A DNA stretch of 64,000 bases, taken from NCBI GenBank assembly GCA_040219235.1, contig JAVJSV010000008.1, forward strand, positions 1-64,000. The letters are read 5' to 3'. The position numbers and the translations under genes were made by a program. Positions 44,586-51,614 of the stretch are shown in pieces. This DNA is from Rhodospirillaceae bacterium (lineage in GTDB: Bacteria > Pseudomonadota > Alphaproteobacteria > Rhodospirillales > Rhodospirillaceae). How positions within the stretch are numbered: the first letter of the stretch is position 1; every line of letters begins with the position of its first letter. The notes under the pieces were generated by a model. The model had not been told where the DNA came from and made no database searches. It saw only the letters and a program-made list of their open reading frames with translations.

Positions 44586-45437
44586 ATGGCTGACGGAAAC
44601 AGTATTTCTCTTTATTTCGATTTAAAGCCCGGTGAGAAGGCTGATTTAGAAATAGTAGCTGAGGCTGCTCTAAAGTGGGCAGAAACTGTAAAATTGGCGG
44701 CGCGTCTAATTGAACCTAATGCGAAAATCCGCATTGAATTGCTGGACGCAGAGCCAGGAAGCCTGAGACTAAACACTGTTCTCGATTGGCTTGAGGAGCA
44801 GTTAGAAAGGATAGAGACTGGTTCAGGGCGTCATAGAAGGCTCAGAAACCTAGCGATTGCCCTTGCGGCTTTTGTCGCCTCGGCTACAGCAACGGAATTG
44901 ATCTTCGGAAACGAGACGTTGCAACTCGAAGACGCTGATCGCCAGTTGCTTCAAGAACTCTTAGAAAAAATTGGTGAGGCTCCAGAGGTTCAGGATAACA
45001 CACGCCGTTTTTACAGAGTCCTAGAGCGTGATAGCTCGATTACAGCGATTGGTGTTTCAGAATCCAGAAAAGACCCTCCGTTGATACTCGTACCCTCAGA
45101 CCAATTCCCTGAGCGCGGTGGCTTATTTGCATTGCAAGAAGATGAAGACGAAAGAGTCATTTACTCTACCCTCGAAGTAACTCTAGTTAGTCCTGTTTTA
45201 CTTAATACTCCGCGTGCATGGACCTTTCGGATGGAAGGATTACCAGAATTTACGGCAATAATGGGCGACGCAAATTTCTTAGCCGCCTTAGATGATGCTC
45301 ATGTCCATGAAAGCCTGCGGAACGGAATTACAATGAAGATAAAACTAGAAATTAAAGAGCAAAAAGTTCGAGGTGAGTGGAAAGTAAAAAGCAAGGGAAG
45401 AAAAGTTCTTAAAGTTATTTCACCAGAAATCGGCTAA
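44586..45437 (+). CDS. Passenger protein of the IS1595-like element, unknown function
   Basis: I do not recognise this 283-residue protein. It starts with ATG preceded by GGGGGAGTTGTT. Residues 1-80 look soluble and amphipathic, residues about 88-107 (LAIALAAFVASATATELIF) form a hydrophobic segment that could be one membrane helix, and the rest is charged and beta-rich, with LEVTLVSPVLLNTPRAWTF and a lysine-rich C-terminus. It lies inside the mobile element and its base composition appears lower in GC than the chromosomal genes to the right. Cargo with a single central hydrophobic segment could be a defence or host-interaction protein, but no motif shows this. Confidence 0.75.
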   Translation: MADGNSISLYFDLKPGEKADLEIVAEAALKWAETVKLAARLIEPNAKIRIELLDAEPGSLRLNTVLDWLEEQLERIETGSGRHRRLRNLAIALAAFVASATATELIFGNETLQLEDADRQLLQELLEKIGEAPEVQDNTRRFYRVLERDSSITAIGVSESRKDPPLILVPSDQFPERGGLFALQEDEDERVIYSTLEVTLVSPVLLNTPRAWTFRMEGLPEFTAIMGDANFLAALDDAHVHESLRNGITMKIKLEIKEQKVRGEWKVKSKGRKVLKVISPEIG

Positions 45438-45616
45438 GGGTTTTTCTTCCCGCCTTCGAGCCAAAAGAACGCAATCAGACCTATCAATGCCACTACAGCA
45501 ATTGCAAAGGTCGTCCCTGGCGACAAGCGCCAAAATCCAAAGAGGCAAACAAGTGCCGTGAGGGTTATCGCTAACCCAGACAACCATTGACGTTTTGATT
45601 CTTCTCGACTTGACAT
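45434..45616 (-). CDS. Small two-helix membrane protein in the mobile element
   Basis: Started at ATG 45616, the protein has 60 residues: a charged N-terminus (SSREESKRQ), then two hydrophobic segments (LSGLAITLTALVCLFGFW and FAIAVVALIGLIAFFW) separated by RLSPGTT, ending in EGGKKNP. This is a plausible two-helix inner-membrane protein. Its stop overlaps the end of the 283-residue passenger gene by four bases in convergent orientation. A longer frame exists back to 45682 but adds an unconvincing N-terminus. Function unknown. Confidence 0.5.
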   Translation of the reverse strand: MSSREESKRQWLSGLAITLTALVCLFGFWRLSPGTTFAIAVVALIGLIAFFWLEGGKKNP

Positions 45617-45712
45617 TGCCTTGCAGGGGAGTCCTATGAATTTCACAACATAAATGATAGCATAACAGTAGATTTCTAGCAACGTAAGAAATCTTATAAC
45701 CTATTGATTCAT

Positions 45713-45952
45713 ATGGGGTATCCTGTGCTGGAGAGCAATAAGATTACGCTAAAAAAAGCCCTTAAAGAAGGCAAACTTGAACAATTCATCGCCGAACATG
45801 ACAAGGACGGTGACGGGGACGTTGACGAGTTCGACGCTGCTATTTCTTCAATGGTTCAAAAGTCGAAAGTAACTCAGGGAACATCGTCTCAGGACACTTC
45901 CGGCGATTGTGACGAAACTCAAACTCGTCCGCATAAAGATCAAGATACTTAG
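45713..45952 (+). CDS. Small EF-hand-like protein overlapping the transposase end
   Basis: From ATG 45713 the translation of 79 residues contains HDKDGDGDVDEFDAAI, a good single EF-hand calcium-binding loop (D-x-D-x-D-x-D-x-x-E spacing), after a Lys-rich helix. The last part is Ser/Thr/Asp-rich and low in complexity because it overlaps the antisense transposase end by 113 bases. The EF-hand part is outside the overlap, which argues that it is real; the tail may be incidental. It belongs to the mobile element cargo. Confidence 0.42.
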   Translation: MGYPVLESNKITLKKALKEGKLEQFIAEHDKDGDGDVDEFDAAISSMVQKSKVTQGTSSQDTSGDCDETQTRPHKDQDT

Positions 45953-46715
45953 ACGAGACGTGGACGTGTGTTCCACGGATGCTGTTTTTCAGCCTTGCCC
46001 AATATGACTCCATTGAATTGGTAGTCACGTCACCCCGAGCATATTCCTTGCGGCCATGGTCAACCTTTTCGTGTTTATAGCCACGCTTAGACAAACTCTT
46101 GTAAGCGTGTGCTTCGTCTGTGTTGATGGTTGAGCCCTTAACCACGTTGGCCTCAATAATCGGCAAAAGCGTCTTGGCTTGGGAGTTAGGGACGACTTGG
46201 GTTTGAACGTCACCGTCACGCTGTACCATGCCTAGGACGATTGCTTTGTTGCCCACAACCTTAAACCCGCCGCCGATGCCCTTTCTACGGCCACCAAACA
46301 TGCTTTCGTCGATCTCGACTGTGCCTGACAACGGCTCGTCACCGTCCACCTTGGACATATGCTCACGGATAACCTTAGCCATACGCCAAGCCGCTTTGTA
46401 GGTAACACCTAGCTGGCGCTCTAGTTCCTTGGCAGCAACACCGTGGCGGGACGTGGTAAACATCCAGATCGCATAGAACCAAAGCTGTAGGGACGTGCGC
46501 GATCGGTGAAACGGCGTATCTACGCAAGGATATTCATGATGCCCACACCACTGGCAGGAATAAGCCCGCCGATTGGTGAGCGGGTACCACTTTCCTTGTT
46601 TCTCACACTTGGGGCAAACGTAATCAGAACCATAACGGGCCTCGAATAGATGATCTAAACAGGCTTGATCACTTGGGAACTGCTTGAAAAAGTCTCTGAG
46701 TGTCTGTGTTTTCAT
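45840..46715 (-). CDS. IS1595-type transposase
   Basis: The 291-residue protein has an N-terminal zinc ribbon (Cys34, Cys37, Cys54, Cys57 in VCPKCEKQ and CQWCGHH), the FHRSRTSLQLWFYAIWMF helix and a catalytic core with VEIDESMFGGRRKG (first Asp), STINTDEAHAYKSL (second Asp) and TTNSMESYWARLKNSIRGTHVHV (third acidic/Asn block), then a YLDLYADEFEFRHN tail. This matches the ISXO2-like/IS1595 family DDE group. It reads leftward inside the element. The frame appears intact, so the element may be active. Confidence 0.92.
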   Translation of the reverse strand: MKTQTLRDFFKQFPSDQACLDHLFEARYGSDYVCPKCEKQGKWYPLTNRRAYSCQWCGHHEYPCVDTPFHRSRTSLQLWFYAIWMFTTSRHGVAAKELERQLGVTYKAAWRMAKVIREHMSKVDGDEPLSGTVEIDESMFGGRRKGIGGGFKVVGNKAIVLGMVQRDGDVQTQVVPNSQAKTLLPIIEANVVKGSTINTDEAHAYKSLSKRGYKHEKVDHGRKEYARGDVTTNSMESYWARLKNSIRGTHVHVSSKYLDLYADEFEFRHNRRKCPETMFPELLSTFEPLKK

Positions 46716-46741
46716 GATGGTTAGATATTACAAAAATACCT

Positions 46742-46761
46742 ACCGTGCGTCAAGGGGATAA
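46742..46761 (-). repeat. Right terminal inverted repeat of the IS1595-like element
   Basis: Read on the minus strand this is identical to the left repeat at 44507-44526. The adjoining AATCACC and the target copy ATTTAATT at 46767-46774 mark the outer end. The repeat lies just upstream of the transposase start, so it may carry the transposase promoter. Confidence 0.85.
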
Positions 46762-46788
46762 TCACCATTTAATTTGTTATCATACAGC

Positions 46789-47343
46789 ATGAGTTCATCC
46801 CTCGCCCTCAGCCACTATCGCACCATGGCGCGCTACAACGCGTGGATAAATGAGCGGCTATACACAGCAGCAGCCAAGGTGCCGGACAGCGAGCGCAAAG
46901 CGGACCGCGGCGCATTTTTTGGCTCTATCCACGGCACCCTGAACCACATTCTGCTGGCTGATTTGATCTGGCTGCAGCGCTTCGCCACCGCGGACTGGGA
47001 CTTCCCGGCCCTCGAGGGTTTGTCCTTTGAACCGGTGATGGCCATCACCGGCCTGGACATGCAACTTCACGACGATTTCGCCGCGCTGACGGACGAACGG
47101 CAGGTGGTCGACGCCGCCATTCGTGAATGGGCCGACACCGATCTGACCGAAGCCGTGCTGGCCGATGACCTGAACTACTTCAACATTTTACGGCAACGCC
47201 AAACCACCTTGGACATGGGGCTGTGCGTCACCCATTTTTTCAATCACCAAACCCACCATCGGGGACAGGTGACCACCCTGCTCTCACAATTGAACATCGA
47301 CCCCGGCCTCACAGATATGATTGCCATGCCGCAAGACGGGTGA
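46789..47343 (+). CDS. DinB-like four-helix metal-binding protein
   Basis: A DinB/YfiT-like protein with three metal-ligand histidines in the usual places: the first in SIHGTLNHILLADLIWLQRF, the others in FFNHQTHHRGQVTTLL. The fold carries out thiol-dependent transfer reactions in some homologues and is otherwise of unknown function. I start it at ATG 46789 (184 residues); an in-frame TTG at 46774 lies in the target duplication of the mobile element and is unlikely. The mobile element ends only 22 bases upstream, so its native promoter has probably been displaced. Confidence 0.87.
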   Translation: MSSSLALSHYRTMARYNAWINERLYTAAAKVPDSERKADRGAFFGSIHGTLNHILLADLIWLQRFATADWDFPALEGLSFEPVMAITGLDMQLHDDFAALTDERQVVDAAIREWADTDLTEAVLADDLNYFNILRQRQTTLDMGLCVTHFFNHQTHHRGQVTTLLSQLNIDPGLTDMIAMPQDG

Positions 47344-47415
47344 GTGTAAAATCACGTATGCTGCTCAGGTCGCGTCTTGATCAGACGTAACGGCAAAATA
47401 ATGAAAGAGGCTTCC

Positions 47416-48129
47416 ATGAACACCATCCGGACCATCGCCGCGCTCAGTTGTCTTGCGCTTCTTTTCACCGTTGCCCCGCGTAACGCTACATTGGCCGCTG
47501 AGGCAGACACGTCCGCTTCCCTCTCTCACCAATTGGCGCAGATGCTGGTTGGGGAATACGACAGCGTGCGGCAAATGCAGGAGGACAAGACCAACGGTGT
47601 TCCAAAAGACATGGCGCACGCCCGGATCAACCGCAGCTTTGTGATCACCGACGCCCCCGCCGTGGGTGACCCGGTTGTGGTCAGCACCACGGCTTACGCT
47701 GGTAATCCGTGGCACTTCGACAGCGGAGAGTTTCTGGTCTGGACCCTGACGGAAGAGACCACAGACAACGGCAGCGCGGTGGTGATGTCGCCGCGCCGGT
47801 TTAAAGACCAGGCGCGCCGCATGCCCTTCGCCCGCGATGGCGAAAAGCTCGGCGGCTTTACCGACGATGATCTGGAAACAGCGGTCAGCGGCGCGAACTG
47901 TGTGCTGGTGTGGACGCCAAACGGGGATGGTTTTTCCGGCCGCAGCCAACCGTGCTATGTGATGTCGACCACAAAAAACAAAATGCTCAACTGGGTCTGG
48001 AGCTACGAACTGACGCCGGAGGCCCTATGGATTTCCTTTGAAGGCCTTGATGAAAACGGCGACGTGCTGGACGGCACCCCCAAAGACAGCCCGTATCGGT
48101 TGGACCGCTTAGACCGCGTGATGAGATAG
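47416..48129 (+). CDS. Secreted CpcT/CpeT-like protein
   Basis: After a Sec signal peptide (TIRTIAALSCLALLFTVAPRN-type hydrophobic core, then ATLAAEA), the protein has the CpeT/CpcT pattern: LAQMLVGEYDSVRQMQEDKTN near the mature N-terminus, and ANCVLVWTPNGDGFSGRSQPCYV near the C-terminus, resembling the family segment with Cys...W...F.G...C. In cyanobacteria this family attaches bilins; in other bacteria it is of unknown role. The start is ATG 47416 with AAAGAGG seven bases upstream. A decayed copy of its last 60 bases lies at 50465-50524. Confidence 0.72.
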   Translation: MNTIRTIAALSCLALLFTVAPRNATLAAEADTSASLSHQLAQMLVGEYDSVRQMQEDKTNGVPKDMAHARINRSFVITDAPAVGDPVVVSTTAYAGNPWHFDSGEFLVWTLTEETTDNGSAVVMSPRRFKDQARRMPFARDGEKLGGFTDDDLETAVSGANCVLVWTPNGDGFSGRSQPCYVMSTTKNKMLNWVWSYELTPEALWISFEGLDENGDVLDGTPKDSPYRLDRLDRVMR

Positions 48130-48168
48130 GTTAGGTCTCAGGCCCCAATCGGTAGGGTCTAACCTTTA
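48128..48168 (+). terminator. Possible weak terminator after the CpeT-like gene
   Basis: AGGTTAG (48128-48134) pairs with CTAACCT (48159-48165), followed by only three T residues before ATGG. The stem is short and the loop long, so this is a weak candidate only. Confidence 0.35.
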
Positions 48169-48215
48169 TGGTAGGGCTTTCTTTTCTAATAACGTATGTG
48201 TTATGATCTTGCGTC

Positions 48216-48566
48216 ATGAGGATAGAACTTTATGAAGCTGAAGACGGCACCTGCCCATTCCAAAAGTGGTTTGACGGATTAAATACACAAGCGGCATTGA
48301 AAATCCGCACGGCTCTGGCGCGCATAGAGACGGGTAATCTATCCAATGTAAAGTCTGTCGCAAAAGGCGTTTTGGAATGCCGGATCAATTTTGGCCCAGG
48401 TTACCGGGTATATTTTGGACGCGACGGCGACACACTGGTGATCTTGCTGACCGGTGGCTCCAAAAGCCGACAGCAAAAAGAGGTCGAACGTGCCTGGTCG
48501 CTATGGACCAGTTACAAAAAACGCAAGAAAGGAGGAGCAAACCATGGCGTTGACCCGAGAGTTTAA
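48216..48566 (+). CDS. higB: HigB/RelE-type toxin (phage-derived Gp49-like)
   Basis: The 116-residue protein resembles the Gp49-like HigB family, with IELYEAEDGTCPFQKWFDGL near the start, KGVLECRINFGPGYRVYFGRDGDTLVILLTGGSKSRQQKEVERA centrally, and a basic tail. These toxins cut mRNA in translating ribosomes. It overlaps the antitoxin gene by 23 bases, the toxin-first order usual for HigBA-type pairs. The C-terminal RKKGGANHGVDPRV is probably a run-on past the conserved domain. Confidence 0.85.
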   Translation: MRIELYEAEDGTCPFQKWFDGLNTQAALKIRTALARIETGNLSNVKSVAKGVLECRINFGPGYRVYFGRDGDTLVILLTGGSKSRQQKEVERAWSLWTSYKKRKKGGANHGVDPRV

Positions 48567-48861
48567 AGACACCATTCAAGCCCGCGCACAACGCGACCCG
48601 GCGTTTCGGGTTGGGTTGCTGCAAGAAGCGGTGGAGGCTTTTTTGGGCGGCGAGCTTGAGGCCGGCAAAACAATCCTGCGCGATTATGTCAACGCCACCC
48701 TCGGCTTTGACGAACTGGCCAGAGTGACCCACAAGAAACCGGAAAGCCTGATGCGTATGCTCAGCAGCAAGGGCAACCCGCGCGCCGACAATCTGTTTGA
48801 CCTCCTCGCCAAACTGCAACAACGCGAGGGCGTTTCTTTGCATGTCCAAGCGGCGGAGTAG
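48544..48861 (+). CDS. higA: HigA-type antitoxin (HTH)
   Basis: The 105-residue antitoxin from ATG 48544, with a strong AGGAGG site eight to fourteen bases upstream. It contains ILRDYVNATLGFDELARVTHKKPESLMRMLSSKGNPRADNLFDLLAKLQ, a Cro/C1-like helix-turn-helix of the type used by HigA antitoxins that also repress the pair. A longer frame from 48454 is possible but would start inside the toxin gene without a ribosome site. It forms a two-gene addiction module with the overlapping toxin. Confidence 0.85.
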   Translation: MALTREFKDTIQARAQRDPAFRVGLLQEAVEAFLGGELEAGKTILRDYVNATLGFDELARVTHKKPESLMRMLSSKGNPRADNLFDLLAKLQQREGVSLHVQAAE

Positions 48862-48962
48862 GTGGGGAGTGATCCGGGCGTAACGGATGTGAAGAAAGAT
48901 CTTAGCCACAGGGTAGCAACTTCTGATGACCTCCCAACCTTAATGGCGAAGGTGCTGCTTCC

Positions 48963-49007
48963 CTAACCCCGTTGCTCAAACAACTCGACCCAGGCGTTAA
49001 GGTCCGG
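48963..49007 (-). pseudogene. Remnant of a VOC-type gene 3-prime end
   Basis: Read leftward this stretch gives DLNAWVELFEQRG and a TAG stop, which resembles the C-terminus of the VOC protein at 55268 (GAWIELFEQQDR). A further in-frame TAG lies just upstream at 49008-49010, so no intact gene remains. The identity over about 40 bases is too short to be certain, but it is found next to a similar 3-prime remnant of another gene. Confidence 0.42.
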
Positions 49008-49033
49008 CTATCGAGGTCAAGAAACATCCCTTC

Positions 49034-49450
49034 TCAGCGCTTTTCAAGAAGATAATGCATCTTAGGTATTTTATCCGCGAGCGGCCCTAACCGTCTTTGT
49101 ATTTCTGCTTTAGCTTCGCGCCATTTTGGAATACCGCGTTCGACGGCTTTTCGTCCAGAAGCAGTTAGCTCTGCAGTTTTGTGGCGCTGATCTCCGTCTC
49201 GGAGGCGCACAAAAGATGCCTTTTCCAGCAACTTCAAATTCCTTACTAAAGTCGAGCGATCCAGACCAACGGCGGCGGCCAATTGCTTCATAGTGGGGCG
49301 TTCAAGCTTCCGGATTTCATACAAAAGCGAGAACTGCGTAATGAGCAAACCCGTCTCCTTGAGACTCTCGTTGTAAATTTCCGTGATGATACGCTCCGAG
49401 CGACGGAGGCTTATACACAGGCACGGATAATCTTCTTGCTTAAATCCCAT
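49034..49450 (-). CDS. MarR-family transcriptional regulator
   Basis: A small winged-helix regulator with the MarR pattern: CISLRRSERIITEIYNESLKETGLLITQFSLLYEI, recognition region RPTMKQLAAAVGLDRSTLVRNLKLLEKASFVRLRDGDQRHKTAELTASGRKAVE. I start it at ATG 49450, which leaves the perfect palindrome at 49455-49470 directly upstream; the longer frame to 49468 would put codons across it. The gene is divergent from the PEP-mutase-family gene, which it likely controls along with itself. Confidence 0.82.
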   Translation of the reverse strand: MGFKQEDYPCLCISLRRSERIITEIYNESLKETGLLITQFSLLYEIRKLERPTMKQLAAAVGLDRSTLVRNLKLLEKASFVRLRDGDQRHKTAELTASGRKAVERGIPKWREAKAEIQRRLGPLADKIPKMHYLLEKR

Positions 49451-49454
49451 CTTA

Positions 49455-49470
49455 CTATGTATATACATAG
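49455..49470. promoter_or_regulatory. Palindromic operator candidate for the MarR regulator
   Basis: CTATGTATATACATAG is a perfect 16-base palindrome four bases upstream of the preferred MarR start. MarR-family dimers bind AT-rich palindromes of about this size, and the site lies between the divergent MarR and PEP-mutase-family genes. Autoregulation is likely; control of the divergent gene is possible, 157 bases away. Confidence 0.6.
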
Positions 49471-49626
49471 ATGGTGCGATGTCAATGAAACTTGCGCCGG
49501 TCCTTTTGTGGTCGGCAGTAAAAAAGTACGCAAGTTATTGAATTTTGAGGCGTCTTTGAGTTGGTGTGCGCCATCAATATCGCAAGAAATTGAAAGTCAG
49601 TTTGTCCGAGGCGGAAGGCATTTGAA

Positions 49627-50463
49627 ATGACAGCATCAATTTCGACGGAAGCGAAGCGCCAGTCCTTCAGAGATTTGCATCGCACTGGTTGCTTCATTAT
49701 TCCCAATCCCTGGGATGTGGGGAGCGCCCGCTATCTCGCACATCTCGGTTTCAAAGCGATCGCAACAACGAGTTCTGGCTCGGCATGGAGTGCGGGGCAA
49801 GCAGATGAATACGCCGATGTGGACCGCATTATTTCTCATCTCGCAACAATGGCACAGGTGGTCGACCTGCCGGTGAATGCGGATTTCGAGGACGGGTACG
49901 CGGACGACATAGAGGGATTGATCACAAACGTGCGTCGGGCCTGCCAAATGGGAATCGCTGGACTTTCAATCGAGGACAAGGACAGTCAGTCGGGGTGGGC
50001 CCGCACGTTGCGCAGCTTTGACGACAGCGTGGCCCGCATACGTGCGGCGCGCAAAGCCATTGATGCGGATGGTGGTGGCGTTCTCCTGACCGGACGCGCC
50101 GAGGGATTCATCGCTGGTTGCCCGGACCTAGACGATGTGCTGCGTCGCCTCGCTGCTTTCGCGGAGGCGGGTGCTGATTGCCTATACGCGCCCGGTCTAA
50201 CGACAGACGATCAAGTCGCAGCAGTCGTTCGCGCAGTCGCACCGAAGCCAGTGAACGTGCTGGTCGGGCAACCGGGATTTACAGCCGCCGGCCTCGCCGC
50301 CCTTGGTGTGCGGCGAATTAGTGTCGGTGGTGCATTAGCGCGCACCGCCTGGGGTGGTTTTATGTCGGCAGCACAGGAAATTGCCAATAACGGAACTTTC
50401 GAGAACTTACGTCACGCTGCCAGTGGAGCAGAACTCAACAAGCTCATGTCCAGTATGAACTGA
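49627..50463 (+). CDS. Isocitrate lyase/PEP mutase-family enzyme
   Basis: The 278-residue protein begins with FRDLHRTGCFIIPNPWDVGSARYLAHLGFKAIATTSSG and continues with LPVNADFEDGYADDIEGLITNVRRACQMGIAGLSIEDKDSQSG, the barrel with the metal-binding Asp/Glu residues of the isocitrate lyase-PEP mutase superfamily. It lacks the insertion loop of isocitrate lyase itself, and the length and IIPNPWD motif fit the smaller oxaloacetate-decarboxylase/carboxyphosphonoenolpyruvate-mutase-like group. The specific reaction is unknown. Its stop abuts a remnant of the CpeT-like gene. Confidence 0.85.
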   Translation: MTASISTEAKRQSFRDLHRTGCFIIPNPWDVGSARYLAHLGFKAIATTSSGSAWSAGQADEYADVDRIISHLATMAQVVDLPVNADFEDGYADDIEGLITNVRRACQMGIAGLSIEDKDSQSGWARTLRSFDDSVARIRAARKAIDADGGGVLLTGRAEGFIAGCPDLDDVLRRLAAFAEAGADCLYAPGLTTDDQVAAVVRAVAPKPVNVLVGQPGFTAAGLAALGVRRISVGGALARTAWGGFMSAAQEIANNGTFENLRHAASGAELNKLMSSMN

Positions 50464-50464
50464 C

Positions 50465-50524
50465 GACGTGCTGGACGGCACTCCCAAAGACAGTCCGTAC
50501 CGACTGGACCGCAGGGTGAGGTAG
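50465..50524 (+). pseudogene. Duplicated 3-prime fragment of the CpeT-like gene
   Basis: The segment reads DVLDGTPKDSPYRLDRRVR and TAG, matching the C-terminus of the CpeT-like gene at 48061-48129 with a few substitutions and loss of six bases (the second LD). It starts two bases after the stop of the PEP-mutase-family gene. The body of the second copy is absent, so this is a remnant of an old duplication or replacement event. Confidence 0.8.
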
Positions 50525-50553
50525 CGAAAGTCTTGGTTCGCAATCACCCTCTC

Positions 50554-51600
50554 CTAATCCCGATATAAATCCTTATACAGCCCCCAGGCCGGGACGGTGT
50601 TGCGGGCGTATTTCTGTTTGGCGGCGTCGATGTCCGCCAGGTTGATCTCCGCCACGGCAAAGCCTTCGTCCTGGCCGCCGATGGATGCGAGAATACGACC
50701 ATCGGGACCGATAATGGTGGACGCACCGTCCATCCATTCTCCGGCGGGGTCATCGGCCATGATGACGCGGGAGGTGGCCCCGGTGAGCAGGAACACATGA
50801 CATTGAAACCCAATGGCTTGTTTCAGTGCCTGCCAGGGAATTTCCCCCTCTTCCAGGCTGGTATGCAAAATGAGGTCTGCCCCCTTGGAGGTCAGCAGGC
50901 GTGAGGCTTCCAGCACTTCCGCTTCGCCTTCCACAAAACAAGCCAGTTTGCCGAGCGGGGTCTCGACCACCGGCATGACGGAGTCTGGCCCAAAGACTTT
51001 CAAATAGTCCGCTTCGATATCGCGCAGATAGCTGACATTGGGCGCGCTTTGCGCCTGGGTTTTTGGCGAGCGCAACACCAAGCCGTCTGGCCCCATGATG
51101 AAGCCGGTGTGAAAATATGTGCCGGGCAACTGCGGCACTTTCTCCTGCGTGCTGGTGGCGACATAACAGTTATGACGGCGGCAGGCTTCGATGACTGGCG
51201 CAAAAATACCCTGGTCGAGATGTGCGGAGACCAGATCGACGGCAACTGTTTCCATCGGCACACCCGAGACCGCACGGCGGGCCGAAGTGTATTGCAGCAC
51301 CGGAAACACGATAACGCGGGGCTTCGCCGGTGTAGATCGCATGAGGTTTTCTATGGACTCGACCATGGCCTCGGCATTGCGGCGGCGCACATCTTCCAGA
51401 GCATCTTTGCTCGGCGGCACCAAGACGGGGATGCGCATGACCGCGGCCGGAAAGGACGGCCTCGCGGTTTCCTGAGGACTGCCTTGCGCGTAGGCTTTGC
51501 TGCCAAGTGTTAACGACCCAAGCGCCAGCGATCCAAGCGCTGCCCCGGCCTTTAAAAGCTCACGCCGTCCTAGCTGTGTCATGTTCAATTCCTTTTTCAT
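50554..51600 (-). CDS. Exported nitrilase/carbon-nitrogen-hydrolase-like protein with atypical Glu site
   Basis: A Tat-type signal is visible (GRRELLKAGAALGSLALGSL). The C-N hydrolase fold follows: the conserved Lys lies in LVLRSPKTQAQSA (K180) and the Cys in GKLACFVEGEAEV (C221), but the catalytic Glu of the usual FPE motif is replaced by Val in VIVFPVLQYTSARR (V101). The enzyme may therefore be inactive or have a shifted active-site acid. Family members hydrolyse nitriles and amides. It starts 15 bases downstream of the ABC binding-protein stop on the same strand, so co-transcription is likely. Confidence 0.8.
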   Translation of the reverse strand: MKKELNMTQLGRRELLKAGAALGSLALGSLTLGSKAYAQGSPQETARPSFPAAVMRIPVLVPPSKDALEDVRRRNAEAMVESIENLMRSTPAKPRVIVFPVLQYTSARRAVSGVPMETVAVDLVSAHLDQGIFAPVIEACRRHNCYVATSTQEKVPQLPGTYFHTGFIMGPDGLVLRSPKTQAQSAPNVSYLRDIEADYLKVFGPDSVMPVVETPLGKLACFVEGEAEVLEASRLLTSKGADLILHTSLEEGEIPWQALKQAIGFQCHVFLLTGATSRVIMADDPAGEWMDGASTIIGPDGRILASIGGQDEGFAVAEINLADIDAAKQKYARNTVPAWGLYKDLYRD

Positions 51601-51614
51601 CGGCTCGGTTTACG

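Larger units (their letters stand above)
44502..46766. mobile_element. IS1595-family-like element (2,265 bp) with passenger genes
   Basis: A transposase of the IS1595 type, two or three other genes and inverted ends define the element. The core 20-bp inverted repeat is identical at 44507-44526 and, in reverse, at 46742-46761. Outside the ends, ATTTAATT is duplicated exactly at 44494-44501 and 46767-46774, an 8-bp target duplication as expected for IS1595 elements. An intact IR and target duplication indicate a recent insertion. The element carries a 283-residue protein, a small membrane protein and an EF-hand-like small ORF in addition to the transposase; passenger genes are known in parts of this family. 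It inserted about 15 bases upstream of the DinB-like start. Confidence 0.87.

Noticed and set aside
48128-48168. Strong terminator after the CpeT-like gene
   Set aside because: Only a seven-base stem with a long loop and three T residues; kept as a weak candidate only.
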